Assembly (NCBI GenBank): GCA_016928305.1
Contig: JAFGKY010000042.1
Span: forward strand, 1-64,000
DNA: 64,000 bases
Origin: Bacteroidales bacterium
GTDB lineage: Bacteria; Bacteroidota; Bacteroidia; Bacteroidales; UBA10428
Direction of reading: 5' to 3'
Shown here: positions 10,052 through 19,479 of the stretch, one piece after another
How positions within the stretch are numbered: the first letter of the stretch is position 1
Layout: every line of letters starts with the position of its first letter
Notes under the pieces: model-generated
What the model saw: the letters and a program-made list of their open reading frames with translations, nothing else
Databases searched by the model: none
Told to the model about the DNA's origin: nothing
Translations under genes and position numbers: made by a program

Positions 10052-11179
10052 ATGAAAAGAAACATTTTCTCCCGGATCGCGACAGGTATTATCCTGGCAG
10101 TAACTGTACTTTACACTGCCTGCCAGAAGCCTGAACCTGCCCTGAAAGAGGTATTCAGCGATCACTTTATGATTGGCACGGCAATGAACGCTTCGCAGAT
10201 GATGGGTGATGATGCGCCTGCAAAGGACTTCGTGGCGAAACACTTCAATTCCCTCACTGCTGAAAATGCAATGAAATGGGAAAGAATTCATCCGTTACCC
10301 GGGAAATACGAATTCCGGATCGCCGACAGCACCGTCGCATTTACAGACCGGAATGGAATGTTTACCGTGGGACATACCCTCGTATGGCACCAGCAGACAC
10401 CCAAATGGGTATTCGAAGACTCGCTTGGAAATGCGTTGACCCGTGATGCCCTCCTTGCCCGTTTGAAAGATCACATATTCACTGTTGCCGGCAGGTACAA
10501 GGGCAGGGTAAAAGGATGGGATGTGGTGAACGAAGCGCTCGATGATGACGGCAGCATGCGAAAAACAAAATGGCTGGAGATCATCGGTGATGATTATATG
10601 CACAAAGCATTCGAATATGCAAAGGAAGCCGATCCTGAAGCTGAATTGTATTATAACGATTATAATATCGAAACACCGGCAAAAAGAGACAGTGCCGTTA
10701 AACTGTTGCGCCAACTACTGGCTGATGGCGTAAAGATTGATGGAGTGGGAATACAGGGACATTACCACATGGACTTCCCCGATCTGAAAGACCTCGATGA
10801 AAGCATCCGGCAGTTTGGAGAACTCGGGTTGAAGGTTATGATCACCGAGCTGGATATCAATGTGCTTCCCCGGCCGGAAAACATAAGCGGAGCTGATATT
10901 TCACAAAATTTTGAGTTACAGAAACAACTGAATCCCTATCCTGAGAGTCTGCCGGATTCAGCTCAGCGGCAACTTGCCGGTCGCTATGCCGATATGTTCA
11001 GCATATTTGTCAGGCACAGTGATAAGGTAAGCAGGGTTACCTTCTGGGGTGTTCACGACGGCCAGTCGTGGCTGAACAACTGGCCGGTCAGGGGCAGGAC
11101 AAACTACCCGCTGCTGTTTGACCGCGATTATCAGGCCAAACCGGCTTTTTATTCGGTGATTGAAACTGTAAAACAGTAA
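10052..11179 (+). CDS. GH10 endo-1,4-beta-xylanase, lipoprotein (track start 9947; likely start at Met 10052)
   Basis: Lipobox VLYTAC; GH10 motifs HTLVWHQQTPKW, GWDVVNEALDDDGSMR and ITELDINVLP; no T9SS tail. Confidence 0.94.
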   Translation: MKRNIFSRIATGIILAVTVLYTACQKPEPALKEVFSDHFMIGTAMNASQMMGDDAPAKDFVAKHFNSLTAENAMKWERIHPLPGKYEFRIADSTVAFTDRNGMFTVGHTLVWHQQTPKWVFEDSLGNALTRDALLARLKDHIFTVAGRYKGRVKGWDVVNEALDDDGSMRKTKWLEIIGDDYMHKAFEYAKEADPEAELYYNDYNIETPAKRDSAVKLLRQLLADGVKIDGVGIQGHYHMDFPDLKDLDESIRQFGELGLKVMITELDINVLPRPENISGADISQNFELQKQLNPYPESLPDSAQRQLAGRYADMFSIFVRHSDKVSRVTFWGVHDGQSWLNNWPVRGRTNYPLLFDRDYQAKPAFYSVIETVKQ

Positions 11180-11200
11180 ATCCTGAGAACCGGTAAAAAA

Positions 11201-11288
11201 GCCACAAAGACTCTAATACAGGAAGGTTCACGAAGATTCTTTATTTTTTTGAACTTTGTGATACTTAGAGCCTTTGTGTTTTTGTGGC
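11201..11288. repeat. Imperfect long palindrome (MITE-like or intergenic repeat)
   Basis: GCCACAAAGACTCTA ... TAGAGCCTTTGTGTTTTTGTGGC across ~88 bp. Confidence 0.5.
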
Positions 11289-11345
11289 AAAAACCAGCAA
11301 TGATTAATGCTTTTTATTTTATTTTAACTGAAATTCCGAAAATTT

Positions 11346-13634
11346 ATGGACAACAAAACCAAAAAATCACTAAAGAACGCACCTTACAAGAATCCTAAGC
11401 TGCCAGTAAATAAAAGGATAGCGGATTTATTATCGCGCATGACCCTCCAGGAGAAGGTGGCCCAGCTTATGGGCCTTTGGAACGGTGGTGTTGAAGATTT
11501 CAAGGAGGAGATCTTCAGCGACCCGAAAAAAATGAAAGAAATATTCGGGAACGGATGCCACTCCATTCACCCTGCCCCTTTTGGCATCAAAGCCACCGTT
11601 GAGATGCGTAATAAAATCCAGCAATACCTGGTGGAAGAAACACGACTGGGAATTCCGACGATTTTTGTTGACGAGGGCCAGCATGGCATGATGCGGCCGA
11701 ACTCTACGGTTTTCCCTCAGGCCATAGGACTGGCCTGTTCGTGGGACACGGACCTCTTTGAGCAGGTTTACAGCATTGTTGCACATGAAATGAGGTCGAG
11801 GGGTACACACCATGCCCTCACCCCGGTTATTGATGTCTGCCGTGAGCCCCGTTGGGGAAGGGTTGAGGAAACTTACGGCGAGGATCCGTACCTCAACGGT
11901 ATGCTCTCATGCGCTGCCGTGAAAGGATTGCAGGGGAGTTCCAACGGGAAGGTCACTGCAAATCATGTGGCGGCCACCCTGAAACACCTTGTCGGCCACG
12001 GTGAACCGGAAGGAGGACAAAATCAGGGTCCTGCCAACTATTCCATTCGGGTTTTGCGCGACTATCATATGCCTCCATTTAAAATGTGCATTGATAAGGT
12101 GAAACCTGTTTCTGTGATGCCATCCTACAACGAGGTTGACGGCGTTCCTTCCCATGCCAATACCTGGCTTATAAAGGAACTGCTCAGGAAGGAATGGGTA
12201 TTCAAAGGCATGGTTATTTCCGATTATTATGCGGTCGACCAGCTTTTCCAGAAACACTTTGTGGCAACCGACGGTAAAGATGCAGCCAGGATCGCCTTCA
12301 ACACCGGTATCCAATATGAACTGCCGCAGGGCAATCATTATAAAGTATTACCGCAACTCCTGAAAGAAGGAAAGATTAAACAGGCCGATATAGATAAGGC
12401 CGTCTCACAGGTGCTGCAATTCAAATTCGAGCTGGGATTGTTCGAGAATCCGTATGTTGATATGAAAGTTGCGATGGCCGTAAGCAAAAAACCTGAATAT
12501 AAAGCAATCGCACTGCAGGCTGCCCGTAAATCGATCGTCCTGCTTAAAAATGACAAGTTATTGCCCTTACCTAAAAACAAATATAAAAAGATAGCCGTGA
12601 TCGGTCCCTGTGCCAAAGACCTTTACTTTGGCGGATATGCGGGTGAGCCATACGAGAAAGTAAGCCTGCTGGAAGGCATCAGGAAAAAGGTCGGGAACAA
12701 AGCCGAAGTGCTTTTTGCACAGGGATGCAGGCTGACCACCAACACATCCACCAGCTATTTCAACTGGAAATACGATGAGATCGTATTTGCTTCACGGGAA
12801 GAAAACCTGAAGCTCATCAAAGCAGCCGTTGAGGTTGCGAAAAAGGCCGAGATCGTCATCCTGGCCGTCGGCGAAAATGAGCACCTGTGCCGCGAGGCCT
12901 GGGCCAAAACGCACCTCGGTGATAACCTGACATTGGACCTGTTTGGCGAGCAGAACGAGCTGGCCGATGCCATCCTTGCCCTGGGCAAACCGGTAGTGGT
13001 TTACCTGATGAACGGCCGGCCGCTTTCCATCAACAACCTGGTGAAAAAGGCCCCTGCCATCATCGAAGGCTGGTATATGGGACAGGAAACGGGAACAGCG
13101 GCAGCCGACGTTATATTCGGAGATGTCAATCCATCGGGAAAGCTTACCATCACATTCCCTAAATCATCGGGACAGTTGCCCATGTATTACAACCACAAAC
13201 CCGGTGCGCAGTTCCACGATTACCTGTCGCTTGACATACAGCCGTTGTATTACTTTGGCTTTGGCTTAAGCTACACCCGGTTTGTTTATGGAAAGCCAAA
13301 GCTTGAAAAGAGCAGGATCAAACGCAACGGATCCACCCGGGTAACGGTTGAGGTTACCAATGCCGGGAAAGTTGCCGGTGACGAGATCGTTCAGCTGTAT
13401 ATACGCGATAAGGTAAGTTCGGTGACCCGTCCTGTTAAAGAGCTGAAAGGATTTCAGCGAATCCATCTGAAGCCGGGAGAGAAGAAAAAGGTAAGCCTGA
13501 AAATCACACGTGACAGCCTGGCCTTTCATGATATCAACATGAAATACGTTGTCGAACCGGGAGAATTCGAAATCATGGTGGGCGGCTCATCACGCGATGA
13601 GGATTTGCAGAAGGTGACGCTGAAGGTGGAGTAA
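11346..13634 (+). CDS. GH3 beta-xylosidase/beta-glucosidase, no obvious signal peptide
   Basis: GH3 N-domain (GIPTIFVDEGQHGMMRPNSTVFPQAIGLACSWD, GMVISDYYAVDQL), C-domain and Fn3-like tail. Confidence 0.94.
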   Translation: MDNKTKKSLKNAPYKNPKLPVNKRIADLLSRMTLQEKVAQLMGLWNGGVEDFKEEIFSDPKKMKEIFGNGCHSIHPAPFGIKATVEMRNKIQQYLVEETRLGIPTIFVDEGQHGMMRPNSTVFPQAIGLACSWDTDLFEQVYSIVAHEMRSRGTHHALTPVIDVCREPRWGRVEETYGEDPYLNGMLSCAAVKGLQGSSNGKVTANHVAATLKHLVGHGEPEGGQNQGPANYSIRVLRDYHMPPFKMCIDKVKPVSVMPSYNEVDGVPSHANTWLIKELLRKEWVFKGMVISDYYAVDQLFQKHFVATDGKDAARIAFNTGIQYELPQGNHYKVLPQLLKEGKIKQADIDKAVSQVLQFKFELGLFENPYVDMKVAMAVSKKPEYKAIALQAARKSIVLLKNDKLLPLPKNKYKKIAVIGPCAKDLYFGGYAGEPYEKVSLLEGIRKKVGNKAEVLFAQGCRLTTNTSTSYFNWKYDEIVFASREENLKLIKAAVEVAKKAEIVILAVGENEHLCREAWAKTHLGDNLTLDLFGEQNELADAILALGKPVVVYLMNGRPLSINNLVKKAPAIIEGWYMGQETGTAAADVIFGDVNPSGKLTITFPKSSGQLPMYYNHKPGAQFHDYLSLDIQPLYYFGFGLSYTRFVYGKPKLEKSRIKRNGSTRVTVEVTNAGKVAGDEIVQLYIRDKVSSVTRPVKELKGFQRIHLKPGEKKKVSLKITRDSLAFHDINMKYVVEPGEFEIMVGGSSRDEDLQKVTLKVE

Positions 13635-13670
13635 AGCCTCACCCCCAGCCCCTCTCCCAGGGGAGAGGGG
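13633..13670. repeat. Palindromic repeat A, left copy
   Basis: AAAGCCTCACCCCCAGCCCCTCTCCCAGGGGAGAGGGG; inverted relative at 14995-15035. Confidence 0.8.
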
Positions 13671-13786
13671 CGATACCTTGTGCCAAGTGGAACGTGGTCT
13701 CTTTTTATCAGGCGTTTGGCTCTGCCTGGGGACCACCTCACCCCACACTGGGTGTAGTTTTTAGAACTACACCCTACTATTTCCAT

Positions 13787-13811
13787 CAGTCGCTCGGCTC
13801 TGCCGAGTGAC
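13787..13811. repeat. 25-bp palindromic repeat B, left copy
   Basis: CAGTCGCTCGGCTCTGCCGAGTGAC, exact reverse complement of 14883-14907. Confidence 0.9.
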
Positions 13812-13878
13812 TTTCAGTTTGATATCCTGCAAACCTGTTGGTTTTTATTTAGTCAACACTTGCTTTTTAACAAACAAT

Positions 13879-13918
13879 TTGCGAACTTTGTCGTATTTAT
13901 AAACGACAAAATTCGCAA
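13879..13918. promoter_or_regulatory. Candidate autoregulatory operator of the Xre-RES operon
   Basis: Dyad TTGCGAACTTTGTCGT-ATTTATAA-ACGACAAAATTCGCAA (16-bp arms, one mismatch) ending just before the start codon at 13920. Confidence 0.7.
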
Positions 13919-13919
13919 T

Positions 13920-14312
13920 ATGATACTCAAACAAATATTCCAGGATGAAGACAGGCTTATTAAAGCTTCGCGTTCAGGTATCACCAAAAAAGTGTACAAT
14001 AACATTATGAAATCCACCGGGATTTCTATGGAGAATTTTACCCGGGCCACACGCATCACACCGAGAACCATACAGCGGAAAAAACCAGATGAACTGGTTG
14101 CCCCCGAAGCCTCTGAACGGGCGATTCTTATCGGCAAACTTTATTTCATGGGCGAAAAGGTATTTGCAAATAAAGAGAAGTTCAAAACATGGATGACCCG
14201 ACCCAACAGCACACTTAACGGAAAAATGCCAAAAGATTTACTGGATACAATAACCGGACTGGGAATTGTGCAGGATGAATTGCTGCGAATTGAACACGGT
14301 ATCCTTGCATGA
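13920..14312 (+). CDS. Xre/MbcA/ParS-type (DUF2384) antitoxin (track start 13860; likely Met 13920)
   Basis: Helical N-domain plus DUF2384-like C-terminus (AILIGKLYFMGEKVFANKEKFKTWMTRPNSTLNGKMPKDLLDT). Confidence 0.88.
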   Translation: MILKQIFQDEDRLIKASRSGITKKVYNNIMKSTGISMENFTRATRITPRTIQRKKPDELVAPEASERAILIGKLYFMGEKVFANKEKFKTWMTRPNSTLNGKMPKDLLDTITGLGIVQDELLRIEHGILA

Positions 14313-14758
14313 TCATGAATTTATTTCGCATCACAAAATCACTTTATGCAAATCTCGATGGTTTTGGTGGTCTGATGGTATCAGGAAGGTGGCATGATAA
14401 GGGACTTCGGATTGTTTATCTTTCTGAAAACCGTGCCCTTGCTGTATTGGAATACCTGGTTCACGTGGGAGAGAATTATCTCTTACCGGCAGATCTGGTT
14501 TTACTGACGCTGGAGATTCCCGATAAAATCAAAATTGCAAGAATTGACCCCGCACTTTTTCCATCATACTGGCAACAAAAACCGGCGCTTACCCGCAGGT
14601 TGGGATCTGATTTTTTAAAAGAAGGGAAAGAACTTCTGCTTCGTGTACCCTCGGTTATAGTTCCCGGTGAATTTAATTACATACTTAACCCCTTGCATCC
14701 GGATGCAAAACAGTGTAAAATGACAGTAAGTCCTTATAAAATAGATGATCGTATATAA
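14309..14758 (+). CDS. RES-domain toxin
   Basis: Starts with MIMNLFRITKSLYANLDGFGGLMVSGRWHDKGLRIVYLSENRALAVLEYLVH; overlaps the antitoxin stop by 4 nt. Confidence 0.88.
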   Translation: MIMNLFRITKSLYANLDGFGGLMVSGRWHDKGLRIVYLSENRALAVLEYLVHVGENYLLPADLVLLTLEIPDKIKIARIDPALFPSYWQQKPALTRRLGSDFLKEGKELLLRVPSVIVPGEFNYILNPLHPDAKQCKMTVSPYKIDDRI

Positions 14759-14765
14759 TCTCTCT

Positions 14766-14789
14766 CAGTCGCTCAGCTCTGCCGTGTAC
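14766..14789. repeat. Degenerate copy of repeat B
   Basis: CAGTCGCTCAGCTCTGCCGTGTAC. Confidence 0.7.
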
Positions 14790-14882
14790 TTTACTATTTT
14801 ATTTTACTCCAACACTGTCGGATGATTTGTTTTTTGCCAGAGTAATATTTAATTAAAACGAACCTTGTTGTTTTAATGTTGT

Positions 14883-14907
14883 GTCACTCGGCAGAGCCGA
14901 GCGACTG
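14883..14907. repeat. 25-bp palindromic repeat B, right copy, inverted
   Basis: GTCACTCGGCAGAGCCGAGCGACTG is the exact reverse complement of 13787-13811. Confidence 0.9.
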
Positions 14908-14994
14908 TATGAGGTGTGGTTTTCTTAACTGCAACCTGTATGAAAAATGACAATGATTAATCACTATACAAAATGATTGGTTTGTACAATCTTT

Positions 14995-15035
14995 CCCCTC
15001 TCCCTTCAGGAGAGGGGGCCGGGGGGTGAGGCTTT
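14995..15035. repeat. Palindromic repeat A, right copy, inverted; contains the stop codon of the HTCS gene
   Basis: CCCCTCTCCCTTCAGGAGAGGGGGCCGGGGGGTGAGGCTTT. Confidence 0.8.
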
Positions 15036-18000
15036 CTTCCCCGCATGGAATTCCGCCATGTACTCTGTGGGGGTCTTTCCGAATTCCTTCACAAAACATT
15101 TAGTGAAATACTTGGGATCGGTAAAGCCCACCATATAGCTGACCTCGGCCACGGGAAGTTTATCTTTCTGAAGGATCAGGGCAGCCTTCCTGATGCGGTA
15201 ATTTTTGATTAACTCAACCAGTGAAACACCTGTCAGTGCTTTTACTTTCCGCAGGATGGTGGTATGACTCATATGCATGGCATCCACCAGTCCCGTTACA
15301 TCAAAATCGGAGTTGGACAGGTTATCTTCCATAACATGCATGAGTTTCTTCAAAAATTTTTCATCAACCGGAGTGATGGTGACATCGGCAGGTTTGAGCA
15401 ATATCTGTTTGCTATAGCGATCGCGCAGCAGATTGCGTGATTCGATCAGCATTTTTACCTGGGCATCCAGCACTTTGATGCTGAAGGGTTTTGTTATGTA
15501 CAGGTCAGCACCGTGCCGGTAGCCCTCGTTGATATTCTCTTCGGTTGCCTGTGCAGTAATCAGGATGATGGGGATATGGCTCGTTTCAATAGTTGTTTTC
15601 AGCGCATCACACAATTGCAAACCACTCATCTCAGGAAGCATGACATCAGAGATGATCAGCTCGGGCATCTCTTCCCTTGCCATTTTCAGTCCTTTTACAC
15701 CATTGTACGCAATACCAACCCGGTATTTCTTTCCAAAATATTCCACAAGGTAATCAGCCAGCTCGTGATCGTCTTCGATAATTAGTATTTGTGAATCCGG
15801 TTGTCCGCGAACGTCCTCCACGGCAGGTGCTATTTCAGCTGTTGATTCCTCATCGGAGAATGTCTCAATAAACTGAGCCTTTGCGATATTTTCTTCTTCC
15901 GGTTGCTTTTTCAGTATCCTTGCATTTCTTTCAACAGATTTGCTTTCATAAGGCAGGTAAACGGTAAAAGTGCTTCCATGCTGGTTGCTGTTCACTTCGA
16001 TATATCCTTTATGGATATCTATGTATTCCTTCACCAGTGAAAGTCCGATGCCTGAGCCGGAACTGTGATGGGTCCCGTCGATGTTAACCTGATAAAACCG
16101 TCTGAAGATGTTGTTCAGCTCATTATGCGGTATACCTCTTCCGGTATCTGCTATTTTGATACCGATAAACTGTCGTCTCCCTTGTTTTAATCCGAGTTTT
16201 CTCTTCAGGCTTTCTAACAGCTTTTGCTGAACCGGGCCTTTGTGCGGATATACGCTTATGCTTATGCTGCCATCATCAGCGGTGTATTTGAATGAATTGG
16301 CAATAAGGTTATAGAAAACGGTCGTCATCAGTTCCGGGTCAAACTTCACCAGTATTTCCGGCACCTCGGTCTGAAAATGTAACCTTATATTACGGCGTGT
16401 TGCGTGTTGTTCAAAATACACCAGGATATCTTTCAGGAAGGGGATCAGGTCAACCTGTGTCATTTTAGGCTGCAGGATGCCCAGATCGATCTTCCGGAGC
16501 TGAAGCAATTGATTTGCCAAACCCAGCAGGCGGTGTACATTTTTAGAGATAAGTTTCAGGTTCTTTTTTGAAGTATCGTCCATGGTGCCTTCAGCAAGCA
16601 CCACGTCCAGCGGATCACTGATGAGAGTGAGAGGAGTCCGGATTTCATGGGATATATTGGTAAGAAACCGCATCTTGGCTTCGGTCATCTCTATGATCTT
16701 CTTATGTTCAAGCCTCTCAATAAGTAATTTATTCTTTTCCTTAACGGCAATCAGGGAGTAGGTTCTGAACAGGGCCAGTCCGGCCACGATAATAAAAACA
16801 TAAATAAAGAAAAACCAGGGCTTACGCCAGAAAGGAGGCATAACCGATATCTCCAACTCTGTGACCGGACCAGTTGAAATACCGTCATCATTAATAGCCC
16901 TTACCTGAAAATTATAGTTGCCGTCATCCAGGTTGGTATATGTAACAGAATGGGTGCTGCCATCAACCTGTTGCCATTCATCATTAAAACCTAACAGCCG
17001 GTATTGATACCTTACACGTTGCGGATTTGCATAATGCAGGGCGGAAAATTCAAGGGTGATTTCTTTATCCTTGTAGGACAACCGTAATCTGTCCGTATTG
17101 AAAATGGCATCTTTCAGGATCATCCTGTTACCGGTTGCCACACCCGGATTTATCGTCTTGTTAAGGATCTTCAGGCCGGTTAAAACAACCTGTGAATTGA
17201 GAGGATGTTGAACGATGTCGTCGGGATTGAACATGGTAAGTCCGTTCACCCCACCTATGAACATATTTCCTTTTATATCCTTGAAATACGCATTGGCGTA
17301 AAACTCATTTGCCTGTAATCCGTCATTCACATTGTAATTGATGAACTTCCTGATGGATGGATCAAACATGGAAAGACCGTTATTTGTGCTCAGCCAGAGA
17401 TTACCTTTACGGTCTTCCAGGATGCCATAAACAACGCCGTTTGAAAGCCCGTCCTTTTCCTGATAGCTGGTAAATTCAATCTCACCTTTCAGGATAGCTT
17501 CCGTGAGCGACTGCTGCCGGTTCCATTCTACCTTATTCAGGCCGCTCCCCGTCCCGATCCAGATATCATTCTTGTGATCCTGGAGAACGCAATACACATC
17601 GTTATGGCTCAGGCTCCTGTTGTCCTTCAGGTTGTGACGGTAAGTGACAAAGTCACTGTTGCCGGCGCTCACCATGTGCAGGGGAATGATATTAACACCG
17701 CCCCCTTTGGTACCAGCCCAAAGGTTTTTCATATTGTCCTCATAGAGTGCAATTACCTTATCACTGCTGAGGGCTCTTGTTGCATCGGGAGAGCTCTCAA
17801 CACGGCGCTGTGTGTTTGTCTTTTTATCGAACCATCCAAGTCCCTGTCCCCATGTACCATACCATATTCTGCCTTCATGATCCTCGAGGAGGGAAAACAC
17901 AAAACCGTCCGTAACATAACTCATGAAACCACGGCGTTCTGAGTACCGTATAAGGTTTTCGGTGGCATTACCTATCCATAATTCACCATCGCGGTCATAT

Positions 18001-19328
18001 AACAGTGAAATTACCTCACTTGTGATTTCGCCGGTGTTAACAACAGGAAGGATCCTTATATTCTCAATGCTATAGTTACCGCGTTCATCAAACCTGAGCT
18101 TATCCAGTCCTTTCACGGCACTTCCTATCCACACCGTATGTCCGCCGGTTCCGGTAATGGCCGTAACCAGTGCACCACTCAGGCTGTTCGGATTGTTGGG
18201 TATGCTCCGGATGTGCATGAATTTTTTGCTTGAAAGATCAAGGGTGTTGCATCCCTGACTTTCGGTGCCGATCCAGAGTACACCTGTTTTATCAACCAGC
18301 AGGGAATTGACGATATTATCGCGAATGCTGTTGATGTCATTTTCGTCATTTCTGAAACAATGCACATTACCGTTCGGCTCGATTTTGACCAGACCGCCGC
18401 CCCGGGTTCCGGCCCAGATATTTTCGAAAGGGTCCTGCACCAGCGACTCGATACGGTTGCTGAACAGGTGATAACGTCCCTGCCCCCGTGTGCTGTATGT
18501 TGTGAGCCTGTATTCATCGGTGTATGGATTCGCTCTTACGGCCTTAATGAGACCGTTGAATGAACCTGCCCAGATTGCTTTATCCGATGCAATAAGAATG
18601 GAGGTGATGATAAAATCATTGGCATCCCCGACATTGAAACGGACAAACTTGTTTTCCTTTGATAGGAAAAGAAACATGCCCGTTTCAGTTCCTATCAGTA
18701 ATGTATCCGGTGCAAGCCGGTTAATAGACACAACCGAAACAATGGTTTTTTGCTGTGAAAGCAACTGACCGTCCTCGTCAAGGTAAATTGACTTTTTTGA
18801 AAGATTGACAAAGGAACCGGGGTTTTCCTTATCTGCAATATCAGCTCTCAATAACCCGTCCGATGATCCAACCCAGAGGGTTCCTTCCGGGGATTCATAA
18901 ATGTCCCTGATGATCTTCTCGGGTGTGAGGTGTGAAAAGCGGACAAAACGATTCCATCGGGTAACATATTTGTTCAACCCTCCGCCCCTTGTACCGATCC
19001 ATATGTCCCCGTGCCGGTCAGCGTGAATAACGGTAATCTCATTATTACTTATGCTGCCTGTGTCCTGGGGATCTATTTTATAGGTTATGAAGTTGTATCC
19101 GTCAAAACGATTAAGACCATCCCGTGTGCCAATCCAAATAAATCCCTTATGATCCTGGGCAAGGCTGAAAACAGACGATTGCGATAAACCCTGCTGGGAG
19201 GAAATAACGCCAAAGCGTGTGTTGGATAGCTCCATCGGTTGCTGGCCATCAGCCTGCATATACAAGCCCAAAACGAATCCGGATAACAACCGGAGAAAAA
19301 GTAGTATTTTTTTTGCTTTCAGGCCCAC
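15006..19328 (-). CDS. Hybrid two-component system (HTCS): propeller sensor, Y_Y_Y, histidine kinase, receiver, AraC-type HTH
   Basis: Repeated IWIGTRDGLNRFDG-type blades, H-box FLTNISHEIRTPLTLI, receiver (ILIIEDDHELADYLVEYF...ELIISDVMLPEMSG), AraC C-terminus (VSYMVGFTDPKYFTKCFVKEFGKTPTEY). Confidence 0.97.
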   Translation of the reverse strand: MGLKAKKILLFLRLLSGFVLGLYMQADGQQPMELSNTRFGVISSQQGLSQSSVFSLAQDHKGFIWIGTRDGLNRFDGYNFITYKIDPQDTGSISNNEITVIHADRHGDIWIGTRGGGLNKYVTRWNRFVRFSHLTPEKIIRDIYESPEGTLWVGSSDGLLRADIADKENPGSFVNLSKKSIYLDEDGQLLSQQKTIVSVVSINRLAPDTLLIGTETGMFLFLSKENKFVRFNVGDANDFIITSILIASDKAIWAGSFNGLIKAVRANPYTDEYRLTTYSTRGQGRYHLFSNRIESLVQDPFENIWAGTRGGGLVKIEPNGNVHCFRNDENDINSIRDNIVNSLLVDKTGVLWIGTESQGCNTLDLSSKKFMHIRSIPNNPNSLSGALVTAITGTGGHTVWIGSAVKGLDKLRFDERGNYSIENIRILPVVNTGEITSEVISLLYDRDGELWIGNATENLIRYSERRGFMSYVTDGFVFSLLEDHEGRIWYGTWGQGLGWFDKKTNTQRRVESSPDATRALSSDKVIALYEDNMKNLWAGTKGGGVNIIPLHMVSAGNSDFVTYRHNLKDNRSLSHNDVYCVLQDHKNDIWIGTGSGLNKVEWNRQQSLTEAILKGEIEFTSYQEKDGLSNGVVYGILEDRKGNLWLSTNNGLSMFDPSIRKFINYNVNDGLQANEFYANAYFKDIKGNMFIGGVNGLTMFNPDDIVQHPLNSQVVLTGLKILNKTINPGVATGNRMILKDAIFNTDRLRLSYKDKEITLEFSALHYANPQRVRYQYRLLGFNDEWQQVDGSTHSVTYTNLDDGNYNFQVRAINDDGISTGPVTELEISVMPPFWRKPWFFFIYVFIIVAGLALFRTYSLIAVKEKNKLLIERLEHKKIIEMTEAKMRFLTNISHEIRTPLTLISDPLDVVLAEGTMDDTSKKNLKLISKNVHRLLGLANQLLQLRKIDLGILQPKMTQVDLIPFLKDILVYFEQHATRRNIRLHFQTEVPEILVKFDPELMTTVFYNLIANSFKYTADDGSISISVYPHKGPVQQKLLESLKRKLGLKQGRRQFIGIKIADTGRGIPHNELNNIFRRFYQVNIDGTHHSSGSGIGLSLVKEYIDIHKGYIEVNSNQHGSTFTVYLPYESKSVERNARILKKQPEEENIAKAQFIETFSDEESTAEIAPAVEDVRGQPDSQILIIEDDHELADYLVEYFGKKYRVGIAYNGVKGLKMAREEMPELIISDVMLPEMSGLQLCDALKTTIETSHIPIILITAQATEENINEGYRHGADLYITKPFSIKVLDAQVKMLIESRNLLRDRYSKQILLKPADVTITPVDEKFLKKLMHVMEDNLSNSDFDVTGLVDAMHMSHTTILRKVKALTGVSLVELIKNYRIRKAALILQKDKLPVAEVSYMVGFTDPKYFTKCFVKEFGKTPTEYMAEFHAGKKASPPGPLS

Positions 19329-19407
19329 ATCTGAGGTTTTGTGAGATTTGATGAACCAAACAGGAGGGTAAAATTATTAAAAATAAATTTCAATAAACTT
19401 TATATTT

Positions 19408-19425
19408 TATGCAATCGATTGCATA
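19408..19425. promoter_or_regulatory. LacI-family operator-like palindrome between divergent HTCS and lacI-type genes
   Basis: TATGCAATCGATTGCATA, perfect 18-bp palindrome with central CG. Confidence 0.7.
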
Positions 19426-19479
19426 TTGTTTACAATGATTTTGCTATTTTTGTCTTCCAATACTCCTTTTATTACAAAT

